The position numbers and the translations under genes are program-made. Shown here one piece after another: positions 17,804-26,471 of a stretch of 64,000 bases of DNA (its first letter is position 1; each line of letters opens with the position of its first letter). The notes under the pieces are model-generated. The model saw nothing but the letters and a program-made list of their open reading frames with translations. It did not search any database and was not told the origin of the DNA. The DNA lies in assembly GCF_004745645.1 (NCBI RefSeq), contig NZ_SRMB01000001.1, positions 930,001-994,000 of the forward strand, in the 5' to 3' direction. The stretch is from Hymenobacter metallicola. GTDB lineage: Bacteria > Bacteroidota > Bacteroidia > Cytophagales > Hymenobacteraceae.

Positions 17804-19549
17804 TTAGTTTTGTTGGGACTCGTTCGGCCGCTGCAGCGGCAGCGGCTGGGTGAACTGGGCCTTGCCTTCGGTCAGGGCCTGTTGCCGGGCCATTTCTTCG
17901 TGGTTGATTTGGCGCAGCTCCTCCTCCACCGATTCAAATTCCGTGCGCAGGTTGCCGATGGTGGCCTCGAGCACGCGGCGGCGGCGCTCCAGCTCCCGGT
18001 CTTTGCGCTCCAGCTCCTGCTGGGCGGCCATTAGCTGGGCCTGCTCCTGCAGCTGCTGGGTGAGGCGGCCGGCGCCGGTAACGATACCACCCGGACCAAT
18101 GACCACGTCGAGCAGGTGAATGCCCTGTTCCGTGACCAGGAACTCGCGCACCTTGTTGGAATGGCTCATCCCGCGCGACTTCAGGATGCTGATGCCGCGG
18201 TTTCGCTCACCAATGCCTTCCAGGTCGCGCACGCTGATCCAGGTATCGACCAGCGACGAGACACCTTCCTCGGTCATCTCCTGCTGGATGTTACGCCCGC
18301 TGATCAGGGACGTAAACAGGGCCGTAATGTTGTTGACTTTCAAGAAGTCGATGAGGCGGATGAGCATGCTTTTTACCTCGCTCAGGTTGCCCACCGAAAT
18401 CAGGTTGCTGATCGGGTCGATGACCACAGCGTCGGGCCGGAACTCCCGGATCAGCTTGTGAATGCTGACGAGGTGGCGCTCCAGACCGTTGAGTGTGGGC
18501 CGGGTGGCCTCTATCAGCAGCTGCCCATTTTCCAGGTAAGGCGCTAGGTTGATGCTCACCGACTGCATGTTGCGCACCAGCTGCTGCGGCGACTCCTCGA
18601 AGGCCAGGAAGAGGCAGCGGCCGTGGGTGCGGCAGATTTCGGCGGCAAACGTAGCGGCCAGGGTGGTTTTGGCCGTACCGGCCGTGCCGGTGATGAGCAC
18701 GCTGCTGCCTTTGTAAAAGCCCCGCCGACCGAACATCTCGTCCAGGGCCGGAATGCCGGACGACACAATCGTGTCCGACACCTCGTGGTTGAGCTGCAGG
18801 GAAGTGACGGGCAGTACCGAAATGCCCGATTCCATAATCAGGTACGGGTATTCGTTGGTGCCGTGGGTGCTGCCCCGGTACTTGACGATGCGCAGGCGCC
18901 GGGTCGTAATCTGGTCTATCACGCGGTTGTCGAGCAGAATCACGCAGTCCGACACGTATTCTTCCAAGCCCTGGCGCGTGAGCGTGCCCTCGCCCCGCTC
19001 GGCGGTAATAACGGTCGTAACGCCCTTGTCCTTGAGCCAGCGAAACAGGCGGCGGATTTCGGAGCGCAGCACGCCCTCGTTGGGAAAGCCCGAAAACAGG
19101 GCCTCAATGGTATCGAGCACCACGCGCTTGGCCCCGATGGAGTCGATGGCGTGGCCCAGACGGATAAACAGGCCTTCCAAGTCGTACTCGCCGGTTTCCT
19201 CAATCTCGGAGCGGTCCACGTGAACCTGGTCGATGCGCAGCTTTTTCTCGGCCTGCAGCTGGGGCAAATCAAAGCCCAGGGAGGTAACGTTGGCGGCCAG
19301 CTCGGCCGCCGATTCCTCAAAGGTCATCAGCACCCCGGGCTCGTTGTAGTCCTGAATGCCGCGCACCAGAAACTCGATTCCCATCAGGGTTTTGCCACAG
19401 CCAGCACTGCCACAGATCAGGGTGGGGCGCCCCAGGGGCAGCCCGCCCTCCGTTATTTCGTCCAGGCCTTCGATGCCCGAGGGGGCTTTGGGTAGCTTGG
19501 GCAAGGCCGAAGGCCGGCTGGCGGTAGGAGAAGAGGTATTGTCTAGCAT
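17804..19549 (-). CDS. kaiC: KaiC-family double-domain ATPase
   Basis: The 581-residue protein has the two RecA-like domains of KaiC. CI has Walker A GSAGCGKT (residues 47-54) and the Glu pair in TFEES (78-79). CII has Walker [10 protein letters not shown] (288-296) and the Glu pair in AFEES (318-319). At the autophosphorylation position of cyanobacterial KaiC (Ser431-Thr432) there is a Ser-Ser pair in [11 protein letters not shown] (431-432). After about residue 495 a highly charged coiled coil of about 65 residues extends the protein beyond the 519 residues of the cyanobacterial form. It heads the kaiC-kaiB-kaiB-kinase operon. No kaiA is visible. Confidence 0.95.
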   Translation of the reverse strand: MLDNTSSPTASRPSALPKLPKAPSGIEGLDEITEGGLPLGRPTLICGSAGCGKTLMGIEFLVRGIQDYNEPGVLMTFEESAAELAANVTSLGFDLPQLQAEKKLRIDQVHVDRSEIEETGEYDLEGLFIRLGHAIDSIGAKRVVLDTIEALFSGFPNEGVLRSEIRRLFRWLKDKGVTTVITAERGEGTLTRQGLEEYVSDCVILLDNRVIDQITTRRLRIVKYRGSTHGTNEYPYLIMESGISVLPVTSLQLNHEVSDTIVSSGIPALDEMFGRRGFYKGSSVLITGTAGTAKTTLAATFAAEICRTHGRCLFLAFEESPQQLVRNMQSVSINLAPYLENGQLLIEATRPTLNGLERHLVSIHKLIREFRPDAVVIDPISNLISVGNLSEVKSMLIRLIDFLKVNNITALFTSLISGRNIQQEMTEEGVSSLVDTWISVRDLEGIGERNRGISILKSRGMSHSNKVREFLVTEQGIHLLDVVIGPGGIVTGAGRLTQQLQEQAQLMAAQQELERKDRELERRRRVLEATIGNLRTEFESVEEELRQINHEEMARQQALTEGKAQFTQPLPLQRPNESQQN

Positions 19550-19746
19550 GCAGCAAAGTTTTCAGCACGGAAATGCTCGGCCCAAGGTACGGCTTTCCGG
19601 CCGCTTACAGGCTGGGGGACCGGTAATATCGAGCTTCACGCCCACACTTCAGGTATAGCAGCTTTGGGCTCCAGCGAGCAACTGGCTCGTCGTCAAAGCC
19701 ATGCCCCACCTGGTACGCCCGACCGAAGCTCCGCGTTGCCTTGGGT

Positions 19747-20802
19747 TTAGCGGCCCGTCACGGCGCTGAGCGGCACGGGGTGCAGAATCAGGAACACCAG
19801 CTCCCGCAGAATCTCCCCGTCGCTCATCGAGCCGCTTTCCACCCCTTTGCTTTGCAGGTCAGCCCGGCGCAGCAGGTGGATAATGTCGCGGGTGCGGCCA
19901 AAATCGTACACGCGCAGGGCCTGGCTGTACTCCTTCTGGGCAAACGAATTCATGATGCCCAGCTTTTTAAAATCGGCATCGGAGGGGTTACCGCGCTGGT
20001 GCAGCACCAGCAGCTTGGTAAAGAAGCCAAAGAGCAGGGTCAGGTTCGGAATCAGCGGGTTGGCCTTGGGGTTGGCCTCGAAGTAAAGCAGGATGCGGTT
20101 GGCCTTGAGCACGTCGCGCTGCACCAGGGCCTTCTGCAGCTCGAAGATGTTGTAGTCCTTGCTGATGCCAACCAGGCGCTGCACCAGGTCTTCATCAATG
20201 CTGTGCCCGGGCAGCACGTTGAGCAGCAGCTTGTCGATTTCGTTGGTCAGCCGCCCCAGGTCGGTGCCGATGTATTCGGCCAGCATGGCCGTGGCCTGCC
20301 CGCTGATCTGCTGCTTTTTGGAGCGGACGTAGCTGGTAATCCAGGCGGGCACCTGGTTGTCGTAAATTTTCTTGCTGGTCATCACCACCGCCTTTTCGGC
20401 CAGCAGCTTGCCCAGCTTCTTGCGGGCGTCCAGGGTTTTGTGCTTGTAGCAAAAGACCAGCACGGTGGTCGTGAGCGGGTTTTTCAGGTAGGCTTCCAGA
20501 AACGGAAACGTCTTTTCCGACTCCAGGTCGGCCACGGCCTGGGCTTCCTTCACGATGACGACCGAGCGTTCGGCCATCATCGGGAAGCGCCGGGCCTGGC
20601 CCAGAATGGTAGCCACGTCGGTATCCTTGCCGTAGAGCACCACCTGGTTGAAGCCCCGGTCGGGCTCGGGCAGCACGTGTTTTTCCAGAATGTCGGCAAT
20701 ATGGTCTACGTAGTAGGGCTCCTCGCCTTGCAGGAAGTACACGGGGGCATAGTGCCGCTGACGCAGCTGCTGCAGAATTTCGTCGGCCGAGAGGTTGGGC
20801 AC
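19747..20802 (-). CDS. holA: DNA polymerase III subunit delta
   Basis: HolA is the clamp-loader subunit that opens the beta clamp. The sequence has the delta-family start [20 protein letters not shown] and the collar-type C-terminal domain ([15 protein letters not shown]). The longest frame starts at an ATG at 20883, but the -7 promoter box TACATTTG (20872-20879) lies within its first codons, and the next 25 codons are 8-bp repeats. I therefore prefer the GTG at 20802, which gives [14 protein letters not shown] and 351 residues, close to the usual length. tyrS is divergent. Confidence 0.88.
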   Translation of the reverse strand: MPNLSADEILQQLRQRHYAPVYFLQGEEPYYVDHIADILEKHVLPEPDRGFNQVVLYGKDTDVATILGQARRFPMMAERSVVIVKEAQAVADLESEKTFPFLEAYLKNPLTTTVLVFCYKHKTLDARKKLGKLLAEKAVVMTSKKIYDNQVPAWITSYVRSKKQQISGQATAMLAEYIGTDLGRLTNEIDKLLLNVLPGHSIDEDLVQRLVGISKDYNIFELQKALVQRDVLKANRILLYFEANPKANPLIPNLTLLFGFFTKLLVLHQRGNPSDADFKKLGIMNSFAQKEYSQALRVYDFGRTRDIIHLLRRADLQSKGVESGSMSDGEILRELVFLILHPVPLSAVTGR

Positions 20803-20871
20803 GGATGGGGAGCTGGTGAACGGGTGAACGGGGGAGTTGACCACGGTAGTGGCCCCCTCTTTTTCTCCGCG

Positions 20872-20879
20872 CAAATGTA
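20872..20879 (-). promoter_or_regulatory. -7 box of the holA promoter
   Basis: The minus strand reads TACATTTG, a full match to TAnnTTTG. It lies 12 bases from the opposite -7 box of tyrS, forming a compact back-to-back promoter pair. Confidence 0.55.
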
Positions 20880-20891
20880 CCACCGTACTTT

Positions 20892-20899
20892 TACCTTTG
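20892..20899 (+). promoter_or_regulatory. -7 box of the tyrS promoter
   Basis: The plus strand reads TACCTTTG, matching TAnnTTTG, 87 bases before the tyrS start. No clear -33 TTG is seen at 17-23 bases upstream. Confidence 0.55.
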
Positions 20900-20985
20900 C
20901 AGCCTTACCTCTGGTGAGACGGCCGGATGAGCAAGCTCATTCGCCCAACAACCTCACCAGCTCACCATTTCACACTTTCACCATT

Positions 20986-22281
20986 TTGGACCTACTAGAA
21001 GAGCTCCGCTGGCGCGGGATGTTTCACGACATGATGCCGGGCACGGATGAGCATTTGCGCCTGAACGCGCCCATCACCGGCTACATCGGCTTCGACCCCA
21101 CGGCTTCGTCGCTGCACATCGGCAACCTGGCCACCATCATGCTGCTGGTGCATTTGCAGCGCGCCGGCCACCGCCCGCTGGCGTTAGTCGGCGGCGCTAC
21201 CGGCATGATAGGCGACCCATCGGGCAAGTCGGCCGAGCGGAATTTACTCGACGAAGAAGCCCTGCGCCGCAACCAGGCCGGTATTAAAGCCCAGCTGGAG
21301 AAGTTTCTGGACTTCTCCGAAGGCCCCACCGGCGCCAGGATGGTCAACAACTACGACTGGTTCAAAGAGTTTGGCTTTTTGCAGTTCCTGCGCGAAGTAG
21401 GCAAGCACCTGACGGTGAACTATATGATGGCCAAGGATTCGGTCAAGCGCCGCATCAGCGGCAACGAGGACTCCGGGGCCGAAGGCATCAGCTATACCGA
21501 ATTCAGCTACCAGCTGCTGCAGGGCTACGACTTCTTTCACCTGTATAAAGAACTGGGCTGCACCCTGCAAATGGGCGCCTCCGACCAGTGGGGCAACATC
21601 ACCACCGGCACGGAGCTGATCCGGCGCATGTCGGGTGGCGAGGGCAAAGCCTATGCCCTGACTGGGCAGCTTATCACCAAGGCCGATGGTACCAAATACG
21701 GCAAGAGCGAAACCGGCACCGTGTGGCTCGACCCCACGCTGACTTCGCCCTACCAGTTCTACCAGTTTTTCCTGAACGCCGCCGACGCCGACGTACCCCG
21801 TCTGATTCGGGTATTTACGCTGCTCCCGCAGGCGGAAATCGAGGCTCTGGAAGCCGAACACGCCCAAGCCCCCCACCTGCGCGTGCTGCAGAAGGCCCTG
21901 GCCAAGGACGTCACCATCCGGGTGCATTCCGAGCAAGCCTTCGAGGCAGCACTGGCCGCCTCGCAGGTGCTGTTCGGCGGGGGCGATTTGGCCACGCTCG
22001 ACGAGGCCACCCTGCTCGACGTGTTTGCCGGCGTACCGCACGTGGAAATCAGCCGCAGCGAAATGGCCGACCTCGACGCGCTGACCCTGCTAAGCACGGC
22101 TACCAACGGCGTGATTTTCGCCAGCAAGGGCGAGGCCCGCAAAATGGTCCAGAACAACGGCGTGAAGCTCAACCGCCAGAAAGTAGCTCTCGACCAGTCG
22201 GCCACGGCCGTAGCCCCGCTGCTGGATAAATACCTGGTCGCGCAAAAAGGCAAAAGCTACTTCCTGCTTAAGCTGGTGTAG
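20986..22281 (+). CDS. tyrS: Tyrosyl-tRNA synthetase
   Basis: TyrS charges tRNA-Tyr. The class I signature is HIGN (residues 44-47, in ASSLHIGNL), and the KMSKS equivalent is KYGKS (237-241). A C-terminal S4 RNA-binding domain follows ([17 protein letters not shown]). The start is taken as TTG at 20986, giving [19 protein letters not shown], which aligns with the usual N-terminus of Bacteroidota TyrS. The nearest upstream ATG (20927) is out of frame. The length of 431 residues is normal. A bidirectional terminator follows. Confidence 0.94.
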   Translation: MDLLEELRWRGMFHDMMPGTDEHLRLNAPITGYIGFDPTASSLHIGNLATIMLLVHLQRAGHRPLALVGGATGMIGDPSGKSAERNLLDEEALRRNQAGIKAQLEKFLDFSEGPTGARMVNNYDWFKEFGFLQFLREVGKHLTVNYMMAKDSVKRRISGNEDSGAEGISYTEFSYQLLQGYDFFHLYKELGCTLQMGASDQWGNITTGTELIRRMSGGEGKAYALTGQLITKADGTKYGKSETGTVWLDPTLTSPYQFYQFFLNAADADVPRLIRVFTLLPQAEIEALEAEHAQAPHLRVLQKALAKDVTIRVHSEQAFEAALAASQVLFGGGDLATLDEATLLDVFAGVPHVEISRSEMADLDALTLLSTATNGVIFASKGEARKMVQNNGVKLNRQKVALDQSATAVAPLLDKYLVAQKGKSYFLLKLV

Positions 22282-22314
22282 CTACCCCTGCTCCGGCCCG
22301 ACCCCCCTTTAAGC

Positions 22315-22347
22315 AAAAAGGCCCCGCCAGACTGGCGGGGCCTTTTT
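22315..22347. terminator. Bidirectional terminator between tyrS and hc1
   Basis: Arms GGCCCCGCCA (22320-22329) and TGGCGGGGCC (22333-22342) enclose a 3-base loop and are flanked by A5 and T5. It serves the convergent tyrS and histone-like genes. Confidence 0.92.
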
Positions 22348-22398
22348 GTTGGCAGCGGAGCCGGCCACCAGGACCGGTTCCGCCGTCACAAGCAAAGA

Positions 22399-22665
22399 CT
22401 ACTTCTTCTTGGCAGGAGCAGCTTTCTTGGCAGCCGGAGCGGCGGCTTTCTTGGCCGGAGCAGCTTTGGCAGCACCAGCAGCGTCGCCAGCGGCGCTGTT
22501 CTTGGTGTTCTGTACTTCCGTACGGATGGTCTGAGCCAGGTTCTTCAGCTCCTGCATCCCCTTGCGTACACGGGTACCGGCAGCCGAGTTCTGCTTGTCA
22601 TAGAACTTTTCGAAGTCCGATTCCAGGGAGAGTACGAGGTCTTTCAGTTGGCTATAATTGCTCAT
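22399..22665 (-). CDS. Histone H1-like protein of the Hc1 family
   Basis: The protein has 88 residues: a helical N-terminal part with GTRVRKGMQELKNLAQTIR, which matches the Hc1 family of Chlamydia and Bacteroidota, and a tail of Ala/Lys/Pro repeats (AAPAKKAAAPAAKKAAPAKKK). It should bind DNA and compact the nucleoid. The ATG at 22665 was chosen; the frame continues upstream into AT-rich non-coding sequence. A promoter-like TTG-N22-TGTATTTG lies on the minus strand at 22726-22758. Confidence 0.88.
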   Translation of the reverse strand: MSNYSQLKDLVLSLESDFEKFYDKQNSAAGTRVRKGMQELKNLAQTIRTEVQNTKNSAAGDAAGAAKAAPAKKAAAPAAKKAAPAKKK

Positions 22666-22725
22666 GAGAAAAAGGTTGATTGGTGTGGGTTTAAGTTTTT
22701 GAACGGGCCTAATATACAGGGATTT

Positions 22726-22758
22726 CAAATACAAGCAATAGTTCTAATTTTTTTTCAA
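22726..22758 (-). promoter_or_regulatory. Possible promoter of the Hc1-like gene
   Basis: The minus strand reads TTG (22758-22756), a 22-base spacer and TGTATTTG (22733-22726). The -7 box has one mismatch to TAnnTTTG. The surrounding 150 bases are AT-rich and contain no gene. Confidence 0.35.
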
Positions 22759-22850
22759 AACTGCCCTAGCAGCTTACAGAGCTAGGTTTTGATAAAATGA
22801 AACCCCATTTCCAGAATATATACTTCTAGTAATATACATGGAATAACACA

Positions 22851-22889
22851 AAAAACGGGGGGCGCATCCCATCCGGAATACGCCCCCCG
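22851..22889 (-). terminator. Terminator of the oxoamine synthase gene
   Basis: Arms CGGGGGGCG (22856-22864) and CGCCCCCCG (22881-22889) are followed on the minus strand by a run of T. The hairpin lies 23 bases beyond the stop at 22912. Confidence 0.85.
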
Positions 22890-22911
22890 CAAGCTCAACC
22901 AAGCGCGTGGC

Positions 22912-24156
22912 TTAATTGGCCAAAACCGGTGAAGTTTTGGAATAAAGTCCCTTATCCAGCTTTTCAGCCACGGCTTCAAAGGCTTTAATTGTCTGTTCCA
23001 CGTCGCTGAGCGAATGGACCGCCGTCGGAATCAGGCGGAGCATAATAACGCCCTTGGGAACGACCGGATACACCACGATAGAGCAGAAAATACCGTAATT
23101 CTCGCGCAAATCGAAGGTTATCTGCGTCGCGTCGGGGATTTGACCGTTCAAGAACACCGGGGTTACCGGCGAGGAGGTAGTACCGATGTTGAAGCCTTTT
23201 TCGCGCAATCCGCTCTGCAAGGCCCGTACAATCGTCCAGAGGTTGTCCTTCAGCTCGGGGCGGGTGCGCAGCAGCTCCAAACGCTTCAAAGCGCCCACTA
23301 CAAGCGGCATGGGCAAGGATTTGGCGAAAATCTGGCTCCGCATGTTGTAGCGCAAATATTCAATTACGCTTTCGGGTCCGGCGACGAAAGCACCGATGCT
23401 GGCCATGCTCTTGGCGAAGGTCGAAAAATAAAGGTCGATACCGTCCTGTACGCCCTGTTCTTCGCCCGTTCCGGCGCCGGTGGCGCCCATGGTGCCGAAG
23501 CCGTGGGCATCGTCGATGAACAACCGGAACTCGTATTTTTCCTTCAGGGCCACCACACCTTTGAGGTTGCCCTGGTTGCCCGACATGCCGAATACGCCCT
23601 CGGTAATCACCAGAATGCCGCCGCCGGTTTCGTCAGTGATGCGCTTGGCGCGCTGCAGCTGTTTCTCCAGGCTCTCCATGTCGTTGTGGGTATACACGAA
23701 GCGCTTGCCGGCGTGCAGACGAACCCCGTCGATGATGCAGGCGTGCGACTCGGCGTCGTACACAATCACGTCGTGGCGGCCCACCATGGCGTCGATAATC
23801 GATACCACGCCCTGGTAGCCGAAGTTGAGCAGCATGCAGTCGGGCTTCTGCACGAAGTCGGCCAGCTCACTTTCCAGCTGCTCGTGCAGGTTCGAGTTGC
23901 CCGACATCATCCGCGCGCCCATGGGCAGGGCCATGCCGTACTGGGCGGCCCCGTCGGCGTCGGCCTTGCGGACTTCGGGGTGGTTGGCTAGGCCCAGGTA
24001 GTTATTTAAGCTCCAGGTAAGAACCTCTTTGCCGCGAAAAATCATACGGGGCTCGATTTCGCCTTCCAGCTTGGGGAAAGTGAAGTAGCCGTGGGCGTAG
24101 TGCGAATGGCTGCCCAGTGGGCCGCGGTTCGCGGCAATCTTTTCGAAAAGATCCAC
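22912..24156 (-). CDS. Alpha-oxoamine synthase family PLP enzyme (possible serine palmitoyltransferase)
   Basis: This 414-residue enzyme belongs to the family that condenses an acyl-CoA with an amino acid using pyridoxal phosphate (BioF, Kbl, serine palmitoyltransferase). Visible are the NNYLGLANHP region, ESHACIIDG with the PLP-stacking His, DDAHGFGTMG with the PLP-binding Asp, and the Schiff-base Lys in FSTFAKSMASIGAFVAG. The TFAKSMASIG context resembles Bacteroidota serine palmitoyltransferases, the first step of sphingolipid synthesis, more than BioF. No biotin or threonine-degradation genes are adjacent. Substrate assignment remains inference. Confidence 0.8.
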   Translation of the reverse strand: MDLFEKIAANRGPLGSHSHYAHGYFTFPKLEGEIEPRMIFRGKEVLTWSLNNYLGLANHPEVRKADADGAAQYGMALPMGARMMSGNSNLHEQLESELADFVQKPDCMLLNFGYQGVVSIIDAMVGRHDVIVYDAESHACIIDGVRLHAGKRFVYTHNDMESLEKQLQRAKRITDETGGGILVITEGVFGMSGNQGNLKGVVALKEKYEFRLFIDDAHGFGTMGATGAGTGEEQGVQDGIDLYFSTFAKSMASIGAFVAGPESVIEYLRYNMRSQIFAKSLPMPLVVGALKRLELLRTRPELKDNLWTIVRALQSGLREKGFNIGTTSSPVTPVFLNGQIPDATQITFDLRENYGIFCSIVVYPVVPKGVIMLRLIPTAVHSLSDVEQTIKAFEAVAEKLDKGLYSKTSPVLAN

Positions 24157-24524
24157 GAGGGAATGGGTTAAATGTGAAAAGGAAACAGATGGTTGGCTGG
24201 GGGTTCAACCATCCGATAAAGTACAAAGTTATGGCAATCTGCAAAAGTAACCCCTGCGCGCGAGGCTTCCAACTCCACGAAAAATAGCCTGCCCGTTTTA
24301 CGGAGTAGGCAGAATGGCGTTTCTTTGGGTGGAAATTGATTTTTGACGGTCCTTCGAGCGTGTCTTTGTCCGAACCTCAGTCCGAGCGAAACCGAGGAAT
24401 CTCGCGTGCACTCGTCAGCAGATGACCTGGCCCGGCCCGCCCGCGGGATGTTTCACGTTGTTCGACCCGACGTTCTTTTCCCTTTTTCCTTCCCCTCTAC
24501 GCCTTCCTCTTCCCCTCCCACCGC
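24157..24524. other. Divergent intergenic region with promoter and repeat-like remnant
   Basis: These 368 bases separate the oxoamine synthase gene (minus) from accC (plus). A full Bacteroidota promoter for the minus gene is at 24242-24272. At about 24345-24415 the bases read like a degraded dispersed repeat (GAGCGAAACCGAGGAATCTC), similar in style to the element at 28526. No convincing gene is seen. Confidence 0.5.
24242..24272 (-). promoter_or_regulatory. Promoter of the oxoamine synthase gene
   Basis: The minus strand reads TTG (24272-24270), a 20-base spacer and TACTTTTG (24249-24242), a complete match to TTG/TAnnTTTG. A second box, TAACTTTG, lies at 24231-24224 without a matching TTG. 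The gene starts about 85 bases downstream. Confidence 0.65.
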
Positions 24525-26030
24525 ATGAAAGAAATCAAGAAGCTGCTGGTCGCCAATCGCGGCGAAATTGCCCTGCGCGTACTGCGCTCGGCCAAGGAAA
24601 TGGGCTTGCAGACCGTGGCTATTTATAGTGAAGCCGACCGCAACGCCCTGCACGTACGCTACGCCGACGAGGCCGTGTGCGTCGGGGGCCCGCAGTCGTC
24701 GGAAAGCTACCTGCGCGGCGACGCTATTCTGGAAGTGTGCCGCCGCCTCGGGGTCGATGCTATTCACCCCGGCTACGGCTTTTTGTCGGAAAACGCGGAG
24801 TTTGCCCGCATGGTGACGGAGGCCGGGCTGATTTTCGTGGGCCCTTCGCCCGAGGCCATGAACATCATGGGCGACAAGCTCTCGGCCAAGCAGGCCGTCA
24901 AGGCTTACAACATTCCGCTCGTGCCCGGCACCGACGAGGCTATCAGCGACGTGGAGGAAGCCAAGCGCATTGCCGCCGAAGTGGGCTTTCCCATCCTGAT
25001 TAAGGCCTCGGCCGGGGGCGGCGGCAAGGGCATGCGCATCGTGAACAACGCCGCCGAGTTTGAGGAGCAGATGCAGCTGGCCATCAACGAGGCCACCTCG
25101 GCCTTTGGCGACGGCTCGGTGTTTATCGAGAAGTTCGTGACCGGCCCGCGCCACATTGAAATCCAGGTACTGGGCGACGAGCACGGCAACATCGTGCACC
25201 TCTTTGAGCGCGAATGTTCGATTCAGCGCCGCCACCAGAAGGTAATTGAGGAAGCGCCTTCCTCGGTGCTCACGCCCGAGCTGCGGGCCGAAATGGGCCG
25301 CTGCGCCGTCGACGTGGCCCGGGCCTGCAACTACACCGGGGCCGGCACCGTGGAGTTCCTGCTCGACGATCAGCGCAACTTCTACTTCCTGGAGATGAAC
25401 ACCCGCCTGCAGGTGGAGCACCCCGTCACGGAACAGATTACCGGCCTCGATTTGGTCAAAGAGCAAATCCGGGTGGCCCAGGGCCTGCCCCTGCCCTTTA
25501 CCCAGGACGAGCTGACCATCACCGGCCACGCCCTGGAGCTGCGCGTGTACGCCGAAGACCCGCAGAACAACTTCCTGCCCGACATCGGGACGCTGACCAC
25601 CTACGTGCGCCCCCAGGGCCCGGGCGTGCGGGTGGATGATGGCTTCGAGCAGGGCATGGACATCCCGATTTACTACGACCCGATGATTGCCAAGCTCGTC
25701 ACCTTCGGCAAGGACCGCACCGAGGCCATCGAGCGGATGCTGCGCGCCATCGACGAGTACCAGATTACCGGCATCCAGACCACCCTGCCCTTCGGCAGCT
25801 ACGTGCTCCGCCACCCGGCCTTCGTCAGCGGCAACTTCGACACGAACTTCGTGCGCGACCATTTCACCCCCGCCGACCTCGACGCCGCGCCCAACGATAC
25901 CACCGCCAAGCTCGCCGCCGTGCTCACGGCCATGCTCATGACGGAGAAAAAGGCCCCCGCCGCGGCTACTGATGCACCGGCTTCCGCCCAGGGCTCCGGC
26001 TGGAAGCGCAACCGACTGGGTGTGCGGTAG
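24525..26030 (+). CDS. accC: Biotin carboxylase subunit of acyl-CoA carboxylase
   Basis: AccC carboxylates biotin on the carrier protein using ATP and bicarbonate. The 501-residue protein has VANRGEIALRVLRSA at the N-terminus, the ATP-grasp glycine loop AGGGGKGM (163-170), the metal-binding FLEMNTRLQVEHP (288-300) and FERECSIQRRHQK. After the usual end at about residue 450 there is a 50-residue Ala/Pro-rich tail, which is not typical of E. coli AccC. No accB or carboxyltransferase is adjacent, so it could also serve propionyl-CoA carboxylase. A strong terminator follows. Confidence 0.93.
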   Translation: MKEIKKLLVANRGEIALRVLRSAKEMGLQTVAIYSEADRNALHVRYADEAVCVGGPQSSESYLRGDAILEVCRRLGVDAIHPGYGFLSENAEFARMVTEAGLIFVGPSPEAMNIMGDKLSAKQAVKAYNIPLVPGTDEAISDVEEAKRIAAEVGFPILIKASAGGGGKGMRIVNNAAEFEEQMQLAINEATSAFGDGSVFIEKFVTGPRHIEIQVLGDEHGNIVHLFERECSIQRRHQKVIEEAPSSVLTPELRAEMGRCAVDVARACNYTGAGTVEFLLDDQRNFYFLEMNTRLQVEHPVTEQITGLDLVKEQIRVAQGLPLPFTQDELTITGHALELRVYAEDPQNNFLPDIGTLTTYVRPQGPGVRVDDGFEQGMDIPIYYDPMIAKLVTFGKDRTEAIERMLRAIDEYQITGIQTTLPFGSYVLRHPAFVSGNFDTNFVRDHFTPADLDAAPNDTTAKLAAVLTAMLMTEKKAPAAATDAPASAQGSGWKRNRLGVR

Positions 26031-26054
26031 GAAAGGTTGGTTTTGCTAGATTTG

Positions 26055-26082
26055 AAAAGCCCGGCCGCTTGGCCGGGCTTTT
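26055..26082 (+). terminator. Terminator of accC
   Basis: Arms AAAAGCCCGGCC (26055-26066) and GGCCGGGCTTTT (26071-26082) are perfect complements around a 4-base loop, and T residues follow. It begins 25 bases after the accC stop. Confidence 0.92.
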
Positions 26083-26113
26083 TCATTTAGACTTTGAGTT
26101 ACTCTAGGGCAAG

Positions 26114-26399
26114 ATGAAATACCTGTTAAGCGCACTTGTAGTATTGGCGACAACCTCTTGTTCAAATGATAAAACCAGCAATACTGTACGCCAGCCTGTG
26201 GGCCGATCTTACCGAATACACGCTGGAATTAGAAATGCTGAGAGTGGATATTGCAACTTTCTACTCCCGTGCTTCCAGAGTAATGCTCAGTAAAAAGGAG
26301 TTGGATAAGATAATGCGGGTGGAGCATTTTTGGCAAAACCCGATTCTAACAACTATTACCCTAGAGGAATTTATTCCTCCTTTCCTGGCGCAGCCGTAA
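26114..26399 (+). pseudogene. Small lipoprotein gene, probably frameshifted
   Basis: An ATG at 26114 opens a 59-residue frame with a clear lipoprotein signal (MKYLLSALVVLATTSC) that stops at 26293. Immediately there the +1 frame continues as KKELDKIMRVEHFWQNPIL and TTITLEEFI to 26399. Joining the two gives a protein resembling DUF4907-like small lipoproteins, which often end in a TITLEEL-like motif. A single base insertion, or loss of two bases, near 26291 would explain this. Alternatively the 59-residue product is real. The region is lower in GC than its neighbours. Family assignment is from memory of the pattern. Confidence 0.45.
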
Positions 26400-26471
26400 C
26401 TCGTGCCTGCCCACGATGTGGCAGTTGAACTTCGAACCGGCAGCACTAGCCGTTCTGGCGGGTAGACCTGG

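Larger units (their letters stand above)
20805..20985. repeat. Inverted octamer-repeat arrays flanking the holA/tyrS promoters
   Basis: On the holA coding strand the bases upstream of its GTG read AACTCCCC, CGTTCACC, CGTTCACC, AGCTCCCC. On the tyrS coding strand the bases upstream of its TTG read CTCACCAG, CTCACCAT, TTCACACT, TTCACCAT. The two arrays are inverted relative to each other and lie in the 5' leaders, with both promoters between them. Confidence 0.7.

Noticed and set aside
20927..20985. ATG at 20927 as the tyrS start
   Set aside because: It is out of frame with the TyrS sequence; the TTG at 20986 gives the conserved N-terminus.
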